Counted from the first letter of the stretch, positions 21,814 through 30,004 are shown. The stretch: DNA of 47,236 bases from Pseudonocardia sp. 73-21 (GCF_001899645.1 NZ_MKVV01000080.1:1-47236), one strand, 5' to 3'. Notes: generated by a model from the sequence alone, not told the origin. A program made the numbers and translations.

Positions 21814-22947
21814 ATGCCCGCGATCCGCCCGTTCCGCATCGACGTCCCCCAGACCGCGCTCGACGACCTCACCGGCCGCCTCGACCGCACCGTCTGGCCG
21901 TCGGAGCTCCCCGGCGTCGGCGACTCCTACGGCGTGCCCGGAACCCGCGTCCGCGAGCTGGCGCGCTACTGGGGCGAGGAGTTCGACTGGCGGGCGGTGG
22001 AGGCCTGGCTCAACGCGCTCCCCCAGTTCGTCACGGAGATCGACGGCGAGGACATCCACTTCGTGCACGTCCGCTCGTCACGGCCGGACGCGACGCCGCT
22101 GGTGCTCACCCACGGCTGGCCGGGCACGTTCGTCGAGTACCTGGACGTCATCGGGCCGCTCACCGAGCCCGCCGCCGACGAGCCCGCGTTCCACGTGGTG
22201 ATCCCGTCGCTGCCCGGTTTCGGCTTCTCCGGCCCGACGCGCAGCACGGGCTGGAACCGCTGGCGCACCGCGCGTGCCTGGGCCGAGCTGATGGCCCGGT
22301 TGGGCTACGACCGCTACGGCGCCGTGGGCAACGACGCCGGCTCGATGCTCGCCCCCGAGATCGGCCGGTTCGACGCCGGGCACGTCGTCGGCGTGCACGT
22401 CACGCAGGTGTACTCGTTCCCGTCGGGCGACCCGGCGGAGTTCGAGAAGCTCACCGCCGACGACCACGCCGCGCTGGAGCACCTGCAGTGGTTCATGGAC
22501 CACAAGTCCGCGTTCAACGTCCTGCAGAGCCAGCAGCCGCAGACCCTCGCCTACGCGCTCTCCGACTCGCCGGTCGGCCTGCTCGGCTGGCACGCACAGC
22601 TCTTCGGCGAGAGCCTCGACCCCGAGTTCGTGCTGACCAACGTCGCGATCTCCTGGTTCACCGGCACCGTGGCGTCGGCCGCCCGCTTCTACTACGAGGA
22701 CGCGCACGCCACCGACCAGCCGACCGGCCCCACCACCGCGCCCCTGGGCGTCGCGATGTTCGCGGGCGACTTCCGGTCGATCCGGGCGTTCGCCGACCGC
22801 GACCACGCCGGCATCGTGAGCTGGAACGCCTACGACGCGGGCCGGCCCGCCGGCCCACCCGCCGACGCCGCGGGCCACTACGCCGCGCACGAGGACACCG
22901 ACCTGCTGGTGGGCGACATCCGCCGGTTCTTCGCCTCGCTGAGCTGA
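21814..22947 (+). CDS. Epoxide hydrolase (EHN-type alpha/beta hydrolase)
   Basis: This 377-residue enzyme has the epoxide-hydrolase N-terminal domain (IRPFRIDVPQTALDDLTGRL...WP, GVPGTRVRELARYWGEEFDWR) followed by an alpha/beta-hydrolase. HGWPG (100-104) is the oxyanion-hole motif, D174 in GNDAGS is the likely nucleophile, and H355 in AGHY is the likely catalytic base. It opens epoxides by adding water. Start ATG 21814 has GGAGG about 6 nt upstream. It is divergent from the TetR gene with two shared operators, so expression is probably ligand-induced, perhaps by an epoxide or its precursor. Confidence 0.9.
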   Translation: MPAIRPFRIDVPQTALDDLTGRLDRTVWPSELPGVGDSYGVPGTRVRELARYWGEEFDWRAVEAWLNALPQFVTEIDGEDIHFVHVRSSRPDATPLVLTHGWPGTFVEYLDVIGPLTEPAADEPAFHVVIPSLPGFGFSGPTRSTGWNRWRTARAWAELMARLGYDRYGAVGNDAGSMLAPEIGRFDAGHVVGVHVTQVYSFPSGDPAEFEKLTADDHAALEHLQWFMDHKSAFNVLQSQQPQTLAYALSDSPVGLLGWHAQLFGESLDPEFVLTNVAISWFTGTVASAARFYYEDAHATDQPTGPTTAPLGVAMFAGDFRSIRAFADRDHAGIVSWNAYDAGRPAGPPADAAGHYAAHEDTDLLVGDIRRFFASLS

Positions 22948-22980
22948 GGGCTCGGGAAACCGAGCGCATCGCCGCGAGGC

Positions 22981-23142
22981 CGCCCGGCGCAACCGGCTCG
23001 TCAGCGACCCGCCCAGCGAGATGACTGCCGCGATCGGGGCGAAGAACGGCCGGGCGGGCCCGACGAGGTCACCGGCGACGTACCAGGCGAGACCGGTCGC
23101 CACCGCGCACCGGGCGGTGGGCAGTGCGGAAACCCCGGAGCC
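22981..23142 (-). pseudogene. FUSC-family membrane transporter remnant (N-terminal fragment)
   Basis: On the minus strand one frame reads VATGLAWYVAGDLVGPARPF, then FAPIAAVISLGGSL, then TSRLRRA, which resembles the opening transmembrane segments of FUSC/aromatic-acid-exporter proteins. Nothing recognisable follows; the frame continues only as shadow of the epoxide hydrolase. It is a roughly 50-residue remnant, not a working gene, and fills most of the 250-bp gap here. Confidence 0.5.
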
Positions 23143-23196
23143 GCGTGACCCGCGACCGGAGCGGGGCGGCCAGCCGCCGGCCGGGGGGCCCGGGGC

Positions 23197-23610
23197 TCAG
23201 GCCAGGCCGAGAGCGGCGCGGGCCGCTGGGTCGGAGTCGTCGAGGAGGTTCAGGGTGCGCTCGGCCTCGTCGGTCTCGCCGATGGCCACGGCCGCCTTGT
23301 GCAGGGCGGCGACCGCGCGCAGGAAGCCCCGGTTGGGCTCGTGCGCGAACGGGACCGGCCCGAAGCCCTTCCACCCGTTGCGGCGCAGCTGGTCCAGGCT
23401 GCGGTGGTAGCCGGTGCGGGCGTAGGCGTAGCCGGTGATCGTCTGCCCCGCTTCGAGCGCGTTCTCCGCCAGCACCGCCCAGGCGATGCTGGACGTCGGG
23501 TGCGCGGCCGCCACCTCGGCGGGGTCCTTGCCCCCGTCCAGCAGCGCGGCGGCCGGGTCGACGGGCAGCAGGGTGGGATCGGGGCCGAGCAGGTTGCCGA
23601 ACGAGGTCAT
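23197..23610 (-). CDS. DUF3151 family protein (Rv0360c-like)
   Basis: A 137-residue helical protein of the actinobacterial DUF3151 family: it opens MTSFGNLLGPDPTLLPVD, carries HPTSSIAWAVLAENAL and GYHRSLDQLRRNGWKGFGPVPFAHEPNRGFLRAVAAL, and ends in acidic DDSDPAARAALGL. The helical repeat-like pattern resembles a TPR protein. No function is known. It sits near the aldolase gene, as Rv0360c does near fba (Rv0363c) in M. tuberculosis. The ATG at 23608-23610 has no strong ribosome binding site. It diverges from the class I aldolase gene. Confidence 0.85.
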   Translation of the reverse strand: MTSFGNLLGPDPTLLPVDPAAALLDGGKDPAEVAAAHPTSSIAWAVLAENALEAGQTITGYAYARTGYHRSLDQLRRNGWKGFGPVPFAHEPNRGFLRAVAALHKAAVAIGETDEAERTLNLLDDSDPAARAALGLA

Positions 23611-23665
23611 GCCCCCATCCTGCCGCCTGCGTGTGCGGAGAGCGGTGTGGGGGAACAATGACGTC

Positions 23666-24544
23666 ATGAACAGCGAGCAGCTCCAGCGCGTCCGTTCCGG
23701 GAAGGGCTTCTTCGCCGCGCTGGACCAGAGTGGTGGGAGCACACCGAAGGCCCTGGCCGCGTACGGCGTCGAGGCCGCCGAGGGCGACGCCATGTTCGAC
23801 CAGGTCCACGCCATGCGCACGCGGATCATCACCAGTCCGGCGTTCACCGGCGAGCGGGTGCTCGGCGCGATCCTGTTCGAGGACACGATGAACCGCGAGG
23901 TCGAGGGCCGCCCCACCGGCGACTACCTCTGGACCGTCAAGGGGATCGTGCCGTTCCTGAAGGTCGACAAGGGCCTGGCCGACGAGGCCGACGGCGCGCA
24001 GCTCATGAAGCCCATCCCCGATCTCGACGCCCTGCTGGCCACGGGCGTCGCGAAGGGGATGTTCGGCACCAAGATGCGCTCGTTCGTGAAGAAGGCCGAC
24101 AGGGCCGGCGTCGAGGCGGTCGTCGAGCAGCAGTTCGCCATCGGCGACCAGATCCTCGACGCCGGGCTGGTGCCGATCCTCGAGCCCGAGGTGGACATCA
24201 CCGCCGACGACAAGGCCGAGGCCGAGCACCTGCTGCGCGACGCGATCGCCGGGCACCTCGACCGGCTGCCCGATGGCCGGCAGGTGATGCTCAAGCTCTC
24301 CATCCCCACCGAGGACGGCTTCTACCGGGGTTTCGTCGAGCACCCGAAGGTGCTGCGGGTGGTGGCGCTGTCGGGCGGCTACAGCCGCGCCGAGGCCGAC
24401 GAACGCCTGGCCCGCAACCCCGGCGTGATCGCCAGCTTCTCCCGCGCGCTCACCGAGGGCCTGCGCGCCGAGCAGAGCGCCGGGGAGTTCGACGCCCTGC
24501 TCGACCGGGCCGTCGGCGAGATCTACGCAGCGTCCAGCACGTGA
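23666..24544 (+). CDS. Class I fructose-bisphosphate aldolase
   Basis: This 292-residue protein matches the bacterial class I (Schiff-base) aldolases: KGFFAALDQSGGSTPKAL near the N-terminus, ILFEDTMNREVEG, IVPFLKVDKGLADE and GLVPILEPEVDI, with the VMLKLSIP lysine as the probable Schiff-base residue. It cleaves fructose-1,6-bisphosphate to dihydroxyacetone phosphate and glyceraldehyde-3-phosphate without a metal. It starts at ATG 23666. Its stop is 54 bp from the stop of a class II aldolase on the other strand, so the cell has both chemistries side by side. The gap holds a perfect family A palindrome. Confidence 0.9.
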   Translation: MNSEQLQRVRSGKGFFAALDQSGGSTPKALAAYGVEAAEGDAMFDQVHAMRTRIITSPAFTGERVLGAILFEDTMNREVEGRPTGDYLWTVKGIVPFLKVDKGLADEADGAQLMKPIPDLDALLATGVAKGMFGTKMRSFVKKADRAGVEAVVEQQFAIGDQILDAGLVPILEPEVDITADDKAEAEHLLRDAIAGHLDRLPDGRQVMLKLSIPTEDGFYRGFVEHPKVLRVVALSGGYSRAEADERLARNPGVIASFSRALTEGLRAEQSAGEFDALLDRAVGEIYAASST

Positions 24545-24550
24545 CGGGTC

Positions 24551-24590
24551 GTGCGCGGATATCGGTGCTCCAGCACCGATATCCGCGCAC
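24551..24590. terminator. 40-nt perfect palindrome, family A, between aldolase genes
   Basis: GTGCGCGGATATCGGTGCT and its exact reverse complement flank CC (19-bp stem). It lies 6 bp after the class I stop and 8 bp before the class II stop, placed to terminate both. Positions 4, 10 and 14 of the arm differ from the 20065 copy, and the opposite arm changes to match. Confidence 0.87.
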
Positions 24591-24598
24591 GGGTGCCG

Positions 24599-25633
24599 TC
24601 AGGCGCCGAGGCTGGTGCCCGTCGACTTCAGGTTCTCGCAGGCCAGCGTCACGCGCTCGGCCATGCCCAGCTCGGCGGCCTTGAGGTAGGAGCGGGGGTC
24701 GTAGGTCTTCTTGTTGCCGACCTCACCGTCCACCTTGAGCACACCGTCGTAGTTGGTGAACATGTGTGCCGCAATCGGCCGGGTGAAGGCGTACTGCGTG
24801 TCGGTGTCGACGTTCATCTTCACGACGCCGTAGCCCAGCGCCTCGTGGATCTCCTCGATCAGCGAGCCCGAGCCACCGTGGAACACCAGGTCGAACGGCT
24901 TCGAACCGGCGGCCAGCCCGAGCTTCGACGAGGCGACCTCCTGGCCCTGCTTGAGGATCTCCGGGCGCAGCTTGACGTTGCCCGGCTTGTAGACGCCGTG
25001 CACGTTGCCGAACGTGGCCGCGAGCAGGTAGCGGCCCTTCTCGCCGGCGCCGAGTGCCTCGACGGTGGCCTCGTAGTCGCCGGCCGAGGTGTAGAGCTTG
25101 TCGTTGATCTCGTTGTCGACGCCGTCCTCCTCGCCGCCGACGACGCCGATCTCGATCTCCAGCACGATCTTCGCCTTGACGGCGAGGTCGAGCAGCTCGG
25201 CCGCGATGCCCAGGTTCTCGTGCAGCTCGGTGGCGGAGCCGTCCCACATGTGCGACTGGAACAGCGGGTTCTCACCGCGGTCCACGCGCTCCTGGCTGAT
25301 CGCGATCAGCGGGCGCACGTAGCTGTCGAGCTTGTCCTTGGGGCAGTGGTCGGTGTGCAGCGCGATGTTGACCGGGTACTTCGCCGCCACGACGTGCGCG
25401 AACTCCGCCAGCGCCGAGGCGCCGGTGACCATGTCCTTGACGCGCGTGCCCGACAGGAACTCCGCCCCACCGGTGGAGACCTGGACGATGCCGTCGCTCC
25501 CCGCCTCGGCGAAGCCGCGCAGCGCGGCGTTGAGGGACTCGGTGCCCGTCACGTTGATCGCCGGGTAGGCGAACTCACCGCTCTTGGCCTTGTCCAGCAT
25601 CTCGTTGTAGATCTCGGGCGTGGCGATCGGCAC
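24599..25633 (-). CDS. fba: Class II fructose-bisphosphate aldolase
   Basis: This 344-residue zinc-dependent aldolase is the standard actinobacterial glycolytic and gluconeogenic enzyme. Zinc and substrate residues are visible: H93, D95 and H96 in ALHTDHCP, the EIGVVGGEEDG glutamates, ATFGNVHG and VFHGGSGS. The length matches M. tuberculosis Fba (Rv0363c). The start is GTG 25631-25633 with AAAGGAGGG 7 nt upstream, one of the strongest ribosome binding sites in the window. It diverges from an ECF sigma factor gene across 69 bp. Confidence 0.95.
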   Translation of the reverse strand: MPIATPEIYNEMLDKAKSGEFAYPAINVTGTESLNAALRGFAEAGSDGIVQVSTGGAEFLSGTRVKDMVTGASALAEFAHVVAAKYPVNIALHTDHCPKDKLDSYVRPLIAISQERVDRGENPLFQSHMWDGSATELHENLGIAAELLDLAVKAKIVLEIEIGVVGGEEDGVDNEINDKLYTSAGDYEATVEALGAGEKGRYLLAATFGNVHGVYKPGNVKLRPEILKQGQEVASSKLGLAAGSKPFDLVFHGGSGSLIEEIHEALGYGVVKMNVDTDTQYAFTRPIAAHMFTNYDGVLKVDGEVGNKKTYDPRSYLKAAELGMAERVTLACENLKSTGTSLGA

Positions 25634-25690
25634 GGTCTGACCCTCCTTTGGCGGACTGGCGCCCGTCAGTATCCCGTACCGGGACCCCGA

Positions 25691-25696
25691 TACGAT
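25691..25696 (+). promoter_or_regulatory. -10 element of leaderless promoter for sigma factor gene
   Basis: TACGAT lies 6 nt before ATG 25703, with no ribosome binding site. Confidence 0.5.
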
Positions 25697-25702
25697 CGCC
25701 CC

Positions 25703-26299
25703 ATGGCCGGTGACGTGGGGGACAGCACCGACGCCGGTGGCGCCGTGGAGCAGACCCTGACGAAGCTCAGGGCCCTCGACGCGCGCCCGGCGCCCGCCGT
25801 GGCGGCGGCCCCGCGCACCCTGGCCGACCTCTACCGCGACCACCGGATGCGCATGGTCCGCCTCGCCGTCCTGCTGGTGGACGACCCCAACACGGCCGAG
25901 GACGTCGTGCAGGAGGCGTTCGCCGGCCTGCACCGCCACTGGTCGGGGCTGCGTGACGAGGAGGCCGCCATCGGCTACCTCCGCGCGGCCGTCGTCAACG
26001 GGTCGCGCTCGGTGCTGCGGCGCCGGCGCACGGCCCGCGACTACGTGCCCCCGCACCAGGTCAACGCCCGTTCCGCCGAGTCGCTGGCCATGCTCACGGC
26101 CGAGCACCAGGCCGTCGTCGACGCGCTGGCCACCCTGCCACCGCGCCAGCGCGAGGTGCTGGTGCTGCGCTACTACGGGGGGCTGTCGGAGGCCGAGATC
26201 GCCGAGGCCACCGGCATCACGCGCGGCACGGTGAAGTCCACGGCCAGCCGCGCGCTCGACGCGGTCGGCCGGGTCATGAACCCGGGTGCCGGCCGATGA
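25703..26299 (+). CDS. ECF RNA polymerase sigma factor (SigE-like family)
   Basis: This 198-residue protein has a sigma-70 region 2 (about 40-108, LADLYRDHRMRMVRLAVLLVDDPNTAEDVVQEAFAGLHRHW) and region 4 (about 138-190, LATLPPRQREVLVLRYYGGLSEAEIAEATGITRGTVKSTASRAL), as in the actinobacterial SigE-like group of ECF factors. The 39-residue N-terminal extension is Asp/Ala-rich and probably flexible. The next two ATGA overlaps link it to a tiny ORF and a small membrane protein, which could tether or regulate it. Start is ATG 25703, probably leaderless. The target promoters cannot be inferred. Confidence 0.88.
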   Translation: MAGDVGDSTDAGGAVEQTLTKLRALDARPAPAVAAAPRTLADLYRDHRMRMVRLAVLLVDDPNTAEDVVQEAFAGLHRHWSGLRDEEAAIGYLRAAVVNGSRSVLRRRRTARDYVPPHQVNARSAESLAMLTAEHQAVVDALATLPPRQREVLVLRYYGGLSEAEIAEATGITRGTVKSTASRALDAVGRVMNPGAGR

Positions 26300-26337
26300 G
26301 CACCGCCGACGTCCTCACTTACGCGGAGGCGAGATGA
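26296..26337 (+). CDS. 13-codon mini-ORF linking sigma factor and membrane gene
   Basis: ATG-started, MSTADVLTYAEAR, overlapping the sigma stop (ATGA at 26296-26299) and the next gene's start (ATGA at 26334-26337). It looks like a translational relay rather than a functional peptide. Confidence 0.4.
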   Translation: MSTADVLTYAEAR

Positions 26338-26546
26338 GCGCGGACGAGTCGGAGCGGCGGGTGGCCGAGGCGCTGCGGGCGCGCGCCACCGGGGCCGGGC
26401 GTCCGGGGCCGGTCACCACGAGCGCTCCCGGCGGCATGTCCGTCCGGTCCGCGCTGCTCACCGCGCTGCTGGCGGGTGTGGTCCTCGGGCTGCTGCTCGC
26501 GTTGCTGTCCCTGCTGGTGCCGGGGCTGCTGCCGCCGCTCGGCTGA
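26334..26546 (+). CDS. Small single-helix membrane protein, possible sigma partner
   Basis: A 70-residue protein with a charged N-terminal half (SADESERRVAEALRARA) and a C-terminal transmembrane helix (about 40-65). GGAGG (26325-26329) lies 4 nt before its ATG. It is translationally linked to the ECF sigma gene through the mini-ORF. The short cytosolic helix plus membrane anchor would suit a minimal anti-sigma factor, but no anti-sigma motif is recognisable, so the role is only suggested by position. Confidence 0.6.
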   Translation: MSADESERRVAEALRARATGAGRPGPVTTSAPGGMSVRSALLTALLAGVVLGLLLALLSLLVPGLLPPLG

Positions 26547-26577
26547 CTGCGCTCAGCCGGCTCACAGACCTGCCCGG

Positions 26578-26583
26578 TACCGT
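26578..26583 (+). promoter_or_regulatory. -10 element of leaderless promoter for DedA gene
   Basis: TACCGT lies 8 nt before GTG 26592, without a ribosome binding site. Confidence 0.45.
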
Positions 26584-26591
26584 GGCTGACC

Positions 26592-27239
26592 GTGACGACC
26601 ACCCTCGCACTCGGCCCGGAGTGGCTCAACCCCTCCGTCATCATCGACTGGCTGGGGCCGTGGGCCCTCGTCGGCCTGGCTCTCATCATCTTCGCCGAGT
26701 GCGGGCTGCTGCTCGGGTTCTTCCTCCCCGGCGACTCCCTGCTGTTCACGGCGGGCCTGTTCGCCGTCTCCACCGGCATCGGCGCGCCGCTGTGGCTGGT
26801 CTGCATCGTGCTGACGGTCGCGGCTTTCGCGGGCAACGTCTGCGGCTACTACATCGGACGTGCCGCCGGACCGGCGATCTTCGACAAGCCGAGGTCCCGG
26901 CTGTTCAAGCCGCAGCACGTAGCGAAGACGCAGGGCTTCTTCGACAAGTACGGCAACCGGGCCATCGCGCTCGGCCGGTTCGTGCCGGTGGTCCGCACGT
27001 TCATCACCGTGATGGCGGGCGTGGGCCAGATGGACGCCAAGCGCTACCTCACCTACTCGCTGATCGGCGGCGTGGCCTGGGCCTCCGGGGTCACCCTGCT
27101 CGGCGCGGTGCTCGGCCAGTTCGACTTCGTGAAGAACAACATCGAGCTGATCCTGATCCTCGTGGTGCTCGTCTCGATCCTGCCGATCATCATCGAGCTC
27201 GTGCGGGCCCGCCGTAAGCCGGGCGCGCACACCGCCTAA
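26592..27239 (+). CDS. DedA-family membrane protein (Rv0364-like)
   Basis: This 215-residue membrane protein belongs to the DedA/VTT superfamily of lipid scramblases and flippases. The conserved E and PGD around FAECGLLLGFFLPGDSLLF and the later GRFVPVVRTFITVMAGVGQM are family signatures, with a further C-terminal helix (IELILILVVLVSILPIIIELV). DedA proteins are implicated in recycling of undecaprenyl phosphate and membrane-potential maintenance; which lipid is moved here is not known. The stop overlaps the GH76 stop on the other strand. Its neighbourhood matches Rv0363-Rv0365. Confidence 0.9.
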   Translation: MTTTLALGPEWLNPSVIIDWLGPWALVGLALIIFAECGLLLGFFLPGDSLLFTAGLFAVSTGIGAPLWLVCIVLTVAAFAGNVCGYYIGRAAGPAIFDKPRSRLFKPQHVAKTQGFFDKYGNRAIALGRFVPVVRTFITVMAGVGQMDAKRYLTYSLIGGVAWASGVTLLGAVLGQFDFVKNNIELILILVVLVSILPIIIELVRARRKPGAHTA

Positions 27240-28303
27240 CGCGCGCGCTGCAGGGTGGCCGCGGCCTCCAGCAGCATCCAGCCCGACAGCTGCACCGACA
27301 GGTCGGCCTCCGGCGTGCCCTTCCGCGGCTCGGCGGCGGGCCGACCCCAGTCGGCCGAGAACACCGGGCCGCCCCGCACCTCGGCGCGCCCGCTCCACGC
27401 CGCCTCGGCGCTCGCGATGACCAGCCGCGACGCGGCGTCGGTGAGCTCGGGCCTGCGCAGCGCCGCCTCGGTCAGGTAGCGGGCCAGGATCCCCGCGAAC
27501 AGGCCGCCGTCGCCGCCCCCGCAGCCCGGCAGCACCCCGTCCGCGCGGGCCAGCCGCTGGGTCACGGCGTCCACGAGCGCGACGGCCTGGTCGCCCCACC
27601 GGACGTGCCCGTCACGGGTGGCCAGCTCCACGCACGCACCCAGGTACACGCCCTGGCAGTAGGTGAAGATCCGCTTGTCCACCTCGGCGACGCCGCCGTC
27701 CGGGCCGACCCGGATGCCGTCGCGGACGAGGCCCGTGTCGGGGTCCACCAGCGTGTCGGTGATCCAGTCGGTGACGGCCGCGGCGAATTCGACCTGGCCG
27801 TCACGGGCCAGCAGGATGGCGGCCGGGCCGTTGGCGGGGGCGTTCTTCACCACGTCGCCGCGACGCCACCAGATCCCGCCACCGGCCTCCTCGGTCCAGC
27901 CGTCGTGCAGCTGCTCGGTGATGGCCGCGAGCGCCGGCCCGTGGCTGCCGCGGGCGAGCCCGCCCGCTCGCTGCAGCGTGAGCCCCAGCCACGCGACGTC
28001 GTCGTAGTAGCGGTTGGTCCACGAACCCAGGTTGCGCAGCCGCATGCTGCGCACGGCGGCGCCGATGATCTTCGCTCGGCGGTCGGACGGATCGCGCCGC
28101 TGCGCGTCCACGAGGCAGTCCAGAAGATGCGCCTGCCACCAGTAGTGCCACGGGTAGGGCAACACCGGCACGCGGCGCGGCCAGCGGACCCGGGCGATGC
28201 GGGTGCCCGGTACGACGCCGCCGATCCGACGGAGATGACGTCGCAGGACGGCGTGCTCGGCGATACCCGCGCGCGCCGACCAGTCGATGTCCGCGGCAGC
28301 CAC
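27236..28303 (-). CDS. Glycoside hydrolase family 76-like protein (Rv0365c-like)
   Basis: This 355-residue protein is of the GH76 (alpha-1,6-mannanase) type. WTNRYYDDVAWLGLTLQRA contains the paired aspartates D101/D102 expected to be catalytic, and YPWHYWWQAHLLDCLVDA is typical of the (alpha/alpha)6 barrel. No signal peptide is visible, so it may act on a cytosolic or polyprenyl-linked substrate. The start GTG 28301-28303 gives VAAADIDW. It occupies the Rv0365c position. The substrate is inferred from family only. Confidence 0.82.
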   Translation of the reverse strand: MAAADIDWSARAGIAEHAVLRRHLRRIGGVVPGTRIARVRWPRRVPVLPYPWHYWWQAHLLDCLVDAQRRDPSDRRAKIIGAAVRSMRLRNLGSWTNRYYDDVAWLGLTLQRAGGLARGSHGPALAAITEQLHDGWTEEAGGGIWWRRGDVVKNAPANGPAAILLARDGQVEFAAAVTDWITDTLVDPDTGLVRDGIRVGPDGGVAEVDKRIFTYCQGVYLGACVELATRDGHVRWGDQAVALVDAVTQRLARADGVLPGCGGGDGGLFAGILARYLTEAALRRPELTDAASRLVIASAEAAWSGRAEVRGGPVFSADWGRPAAEPRKGTPEADLSVQLSGWMLLEAAATLQRAR

Positions 28304-28391
28304 CGGGACAGTCTGCCAACACTCGGGCGTGGCTGAATCCGTGGGACACCCGTCATTGACGCCAAACCCCCGCGTCACCAGGCTGGACGTC

Positions 28392-29359
28392 GTGACCCAC
28401 CACGTCGTCATGCCGATCTTCGAAGGCATCCAGCCGCTCGACGCGGTCGGGCCGCACGAGGTGTTCGCCACCGCGTCCGCGCTGGTCAGCGGCCCGGGCT
28501 ACCGGATGACGACCGTCGCCGCCGCCCCCGGGGCCGTCCGGGCCACCAGCGGTCTGCAGCTCGTCGCGGACACCGCCCTGCCCGAGTCCGGGACGATCGA
28601 CACCCTGCTCGTCCCGGGCGGGGCGGGCGCCCGGCGGATCGCCCACGACGCCGAGTTCGTCGGCTGGCTGCGCCGCGCGGCCGTACGGGCCGGGCGGGTC
28701 GCGTCGGTGTGCACCGGGGCGTTCCCGCTGGCCGCCACCGGCCTGCTCGACGACCTGGCCGCCACCACCCACTGGCGGTACGCCGCCGAGCTCGCACGGG
28801 AGTTCCCCGCCGTCGACGTGCGACCCGACTCCATCCACCTGCGGCAGGCCGGTTCTGGAGCTCCGCGGGCGTCACGGCGGGCATCGACCTGGCGCTCGCC
28901 CTCGTCGAGGCCGACCACGACGCCGCCACCGCCCAGCTCGTGGCCCGCGAGCTCGTGGTCCTGCTACGCAGGCCGGGAGGGCAGAGCCAGTTCGCCGGGC
29001 CTGCGGTGGGTGTCCAGCCGGCACCCCGGCCGTCCGTCCGCGCGGCGCAGGACCTCATCCACGCCGACCCCGCCGCCGACCTGCGCGTTCCCGTACTCGC
29101 CGCCGCCGTCGGCATGAGCGAGCGGCACTTCAGCCGCGAGTTCACCCGCCTGCTCGGCACCCCGCCCGGCGACTACGTCGAGCAGGTGCGCGTGGACGCC
29201 GCCCGGCGACTGCTCGAGTCGGAGCCCGTGCTGGTGTCCGTCGCCGCGACCCGCGTCGGCTTCGGCACCGCGGAGACCCTGCGCCGCGCGTTCCTGCGCC
29301 GCCTCGGCATCGCCCCCGACCACTACCGCCGCCACTTCTCCACCACCGGAAGGACATGA
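28392..29359 (+). pseudogene. GlxA-type AraC regulator split by a frameshift
   Basis: The N-terminal frame encodes a DJ-1/PfpI-like domain (VVMPIFEGIQPLDAVGPHEVF ... TLLVPGGAGARR ... VASVCTGAFPLAATGLLDDL ... TTHWRYAAEL) and breaks off after SIHLRQ; the next frame resumes with GRFWSSAGVTAGIDLAL and an AraC helix-turn-helix (MSERHFSREFTRLLGTPPGDYV ... VAATRVGFGTAETLRRAFLRRLG). A single-base deletion near 28848, where a codon for D or G is expected between the arginine and GRFW, accounts for it. Without it the protein would be about 322 residues. This is a natural frameshift or a sequencing error; both halves look conserved. The downstream DJ-1 gene overlaps by ATGA. Confidence 0.85.
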
Positions 29360-30000
29360 CCGTGCAGGTCGCCATCCCGCTGTTCCCCCGCATGACCGCG
29401 CTCGACGCGATCGGGCCCTACGAGGTGCTGCAGCGCATCCCGTCGATCGACGTGACGTTCGTGGGCGCCGAGCGCGGCCAGATCCGCACCGAGAACGGCA
29501 TGCTCGGGCTCACCGTCGACGCCACGTTCGACGATCTGCCTGCCCCGGACGTCGTGGTGGTGCCGGGCGGCATCGGCACCCGGGCCCTGCTGGACGACAC
29601 CCCGCTGGTGCGCTGGGTCCGCACGGCCCACCCGACCACGCGGTTCACCACGTCGGTCTGCACCGGCTCCCTCGTGCTGGCCGCCGCGGGCCTGCTCGAC
29701 GGCCTCACCGCCACCACCCACTGGGGCGCGTTCGACGCGCTGGAGAAGCTCGGCGCGACGCCCGTGAGCGAGCGGGTGGTGGAGCACCTGGACGAACGGA
29801 TCATCACCGCGGCCGGGGTGTCCTCGGGCATCGACATGGCCATCCGGCTCGTGTCGCTGCTGGTGGACGACCTCGCGGCCCAGGCCGCGCAGGTGTTCGT
29901 CGAGTACGACCCCCAGCCGCCCTTCGACGCCGGCCACCCGAGCAAGGTGGGTGCGGACGTGATGGAGCGGCTGGCGGAGTACCGCCTCGCCCGCAGCTGA
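29356..30000 (+). CDS. DJ-1/PfpI family protein (isonitrile hydratase-like)
   Basis: This 214-residue protein shares the DJ-1/PfpI fold: IPLFPRMTALDAIGPYEVL, VVVVPGGIGT and the nucleophile elbow TSVCTGS, whose cysteine is the likely catalytic or redox residue. Family members include isonitrile hydratases and glyoxalase-like enzymes; the substrate is open. Its ATG overlaps the stop of the GlxA-type regulator gene, so the two are cotranslated. The regulator's N-terminal half is the same fold, suggesting they respond to related ligands. The stop is followed directly by a 22-bp repeat array. Confidence 0.87.
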   Translation: MTVQVAIPLFPRMTALDAIGPYEVLQRIPSIDVTFVGAERGQIRTENGMLGLTVDATFDDLPAPDVVVVPGGIGTRALLDDTPLVRWVRTAHPTTRFTTSVCTGSLVLAAAGLLDGLTATTHWGAFDALEKLGATPVSERVVEHLDERIITAAGVSSGIDMAIRLVSLLVDDLAAQAAQVFVEYDPQPPFDAGHPSKVGADVMERLAEYRLARS

Positions 30001-30004
30001 CCCC

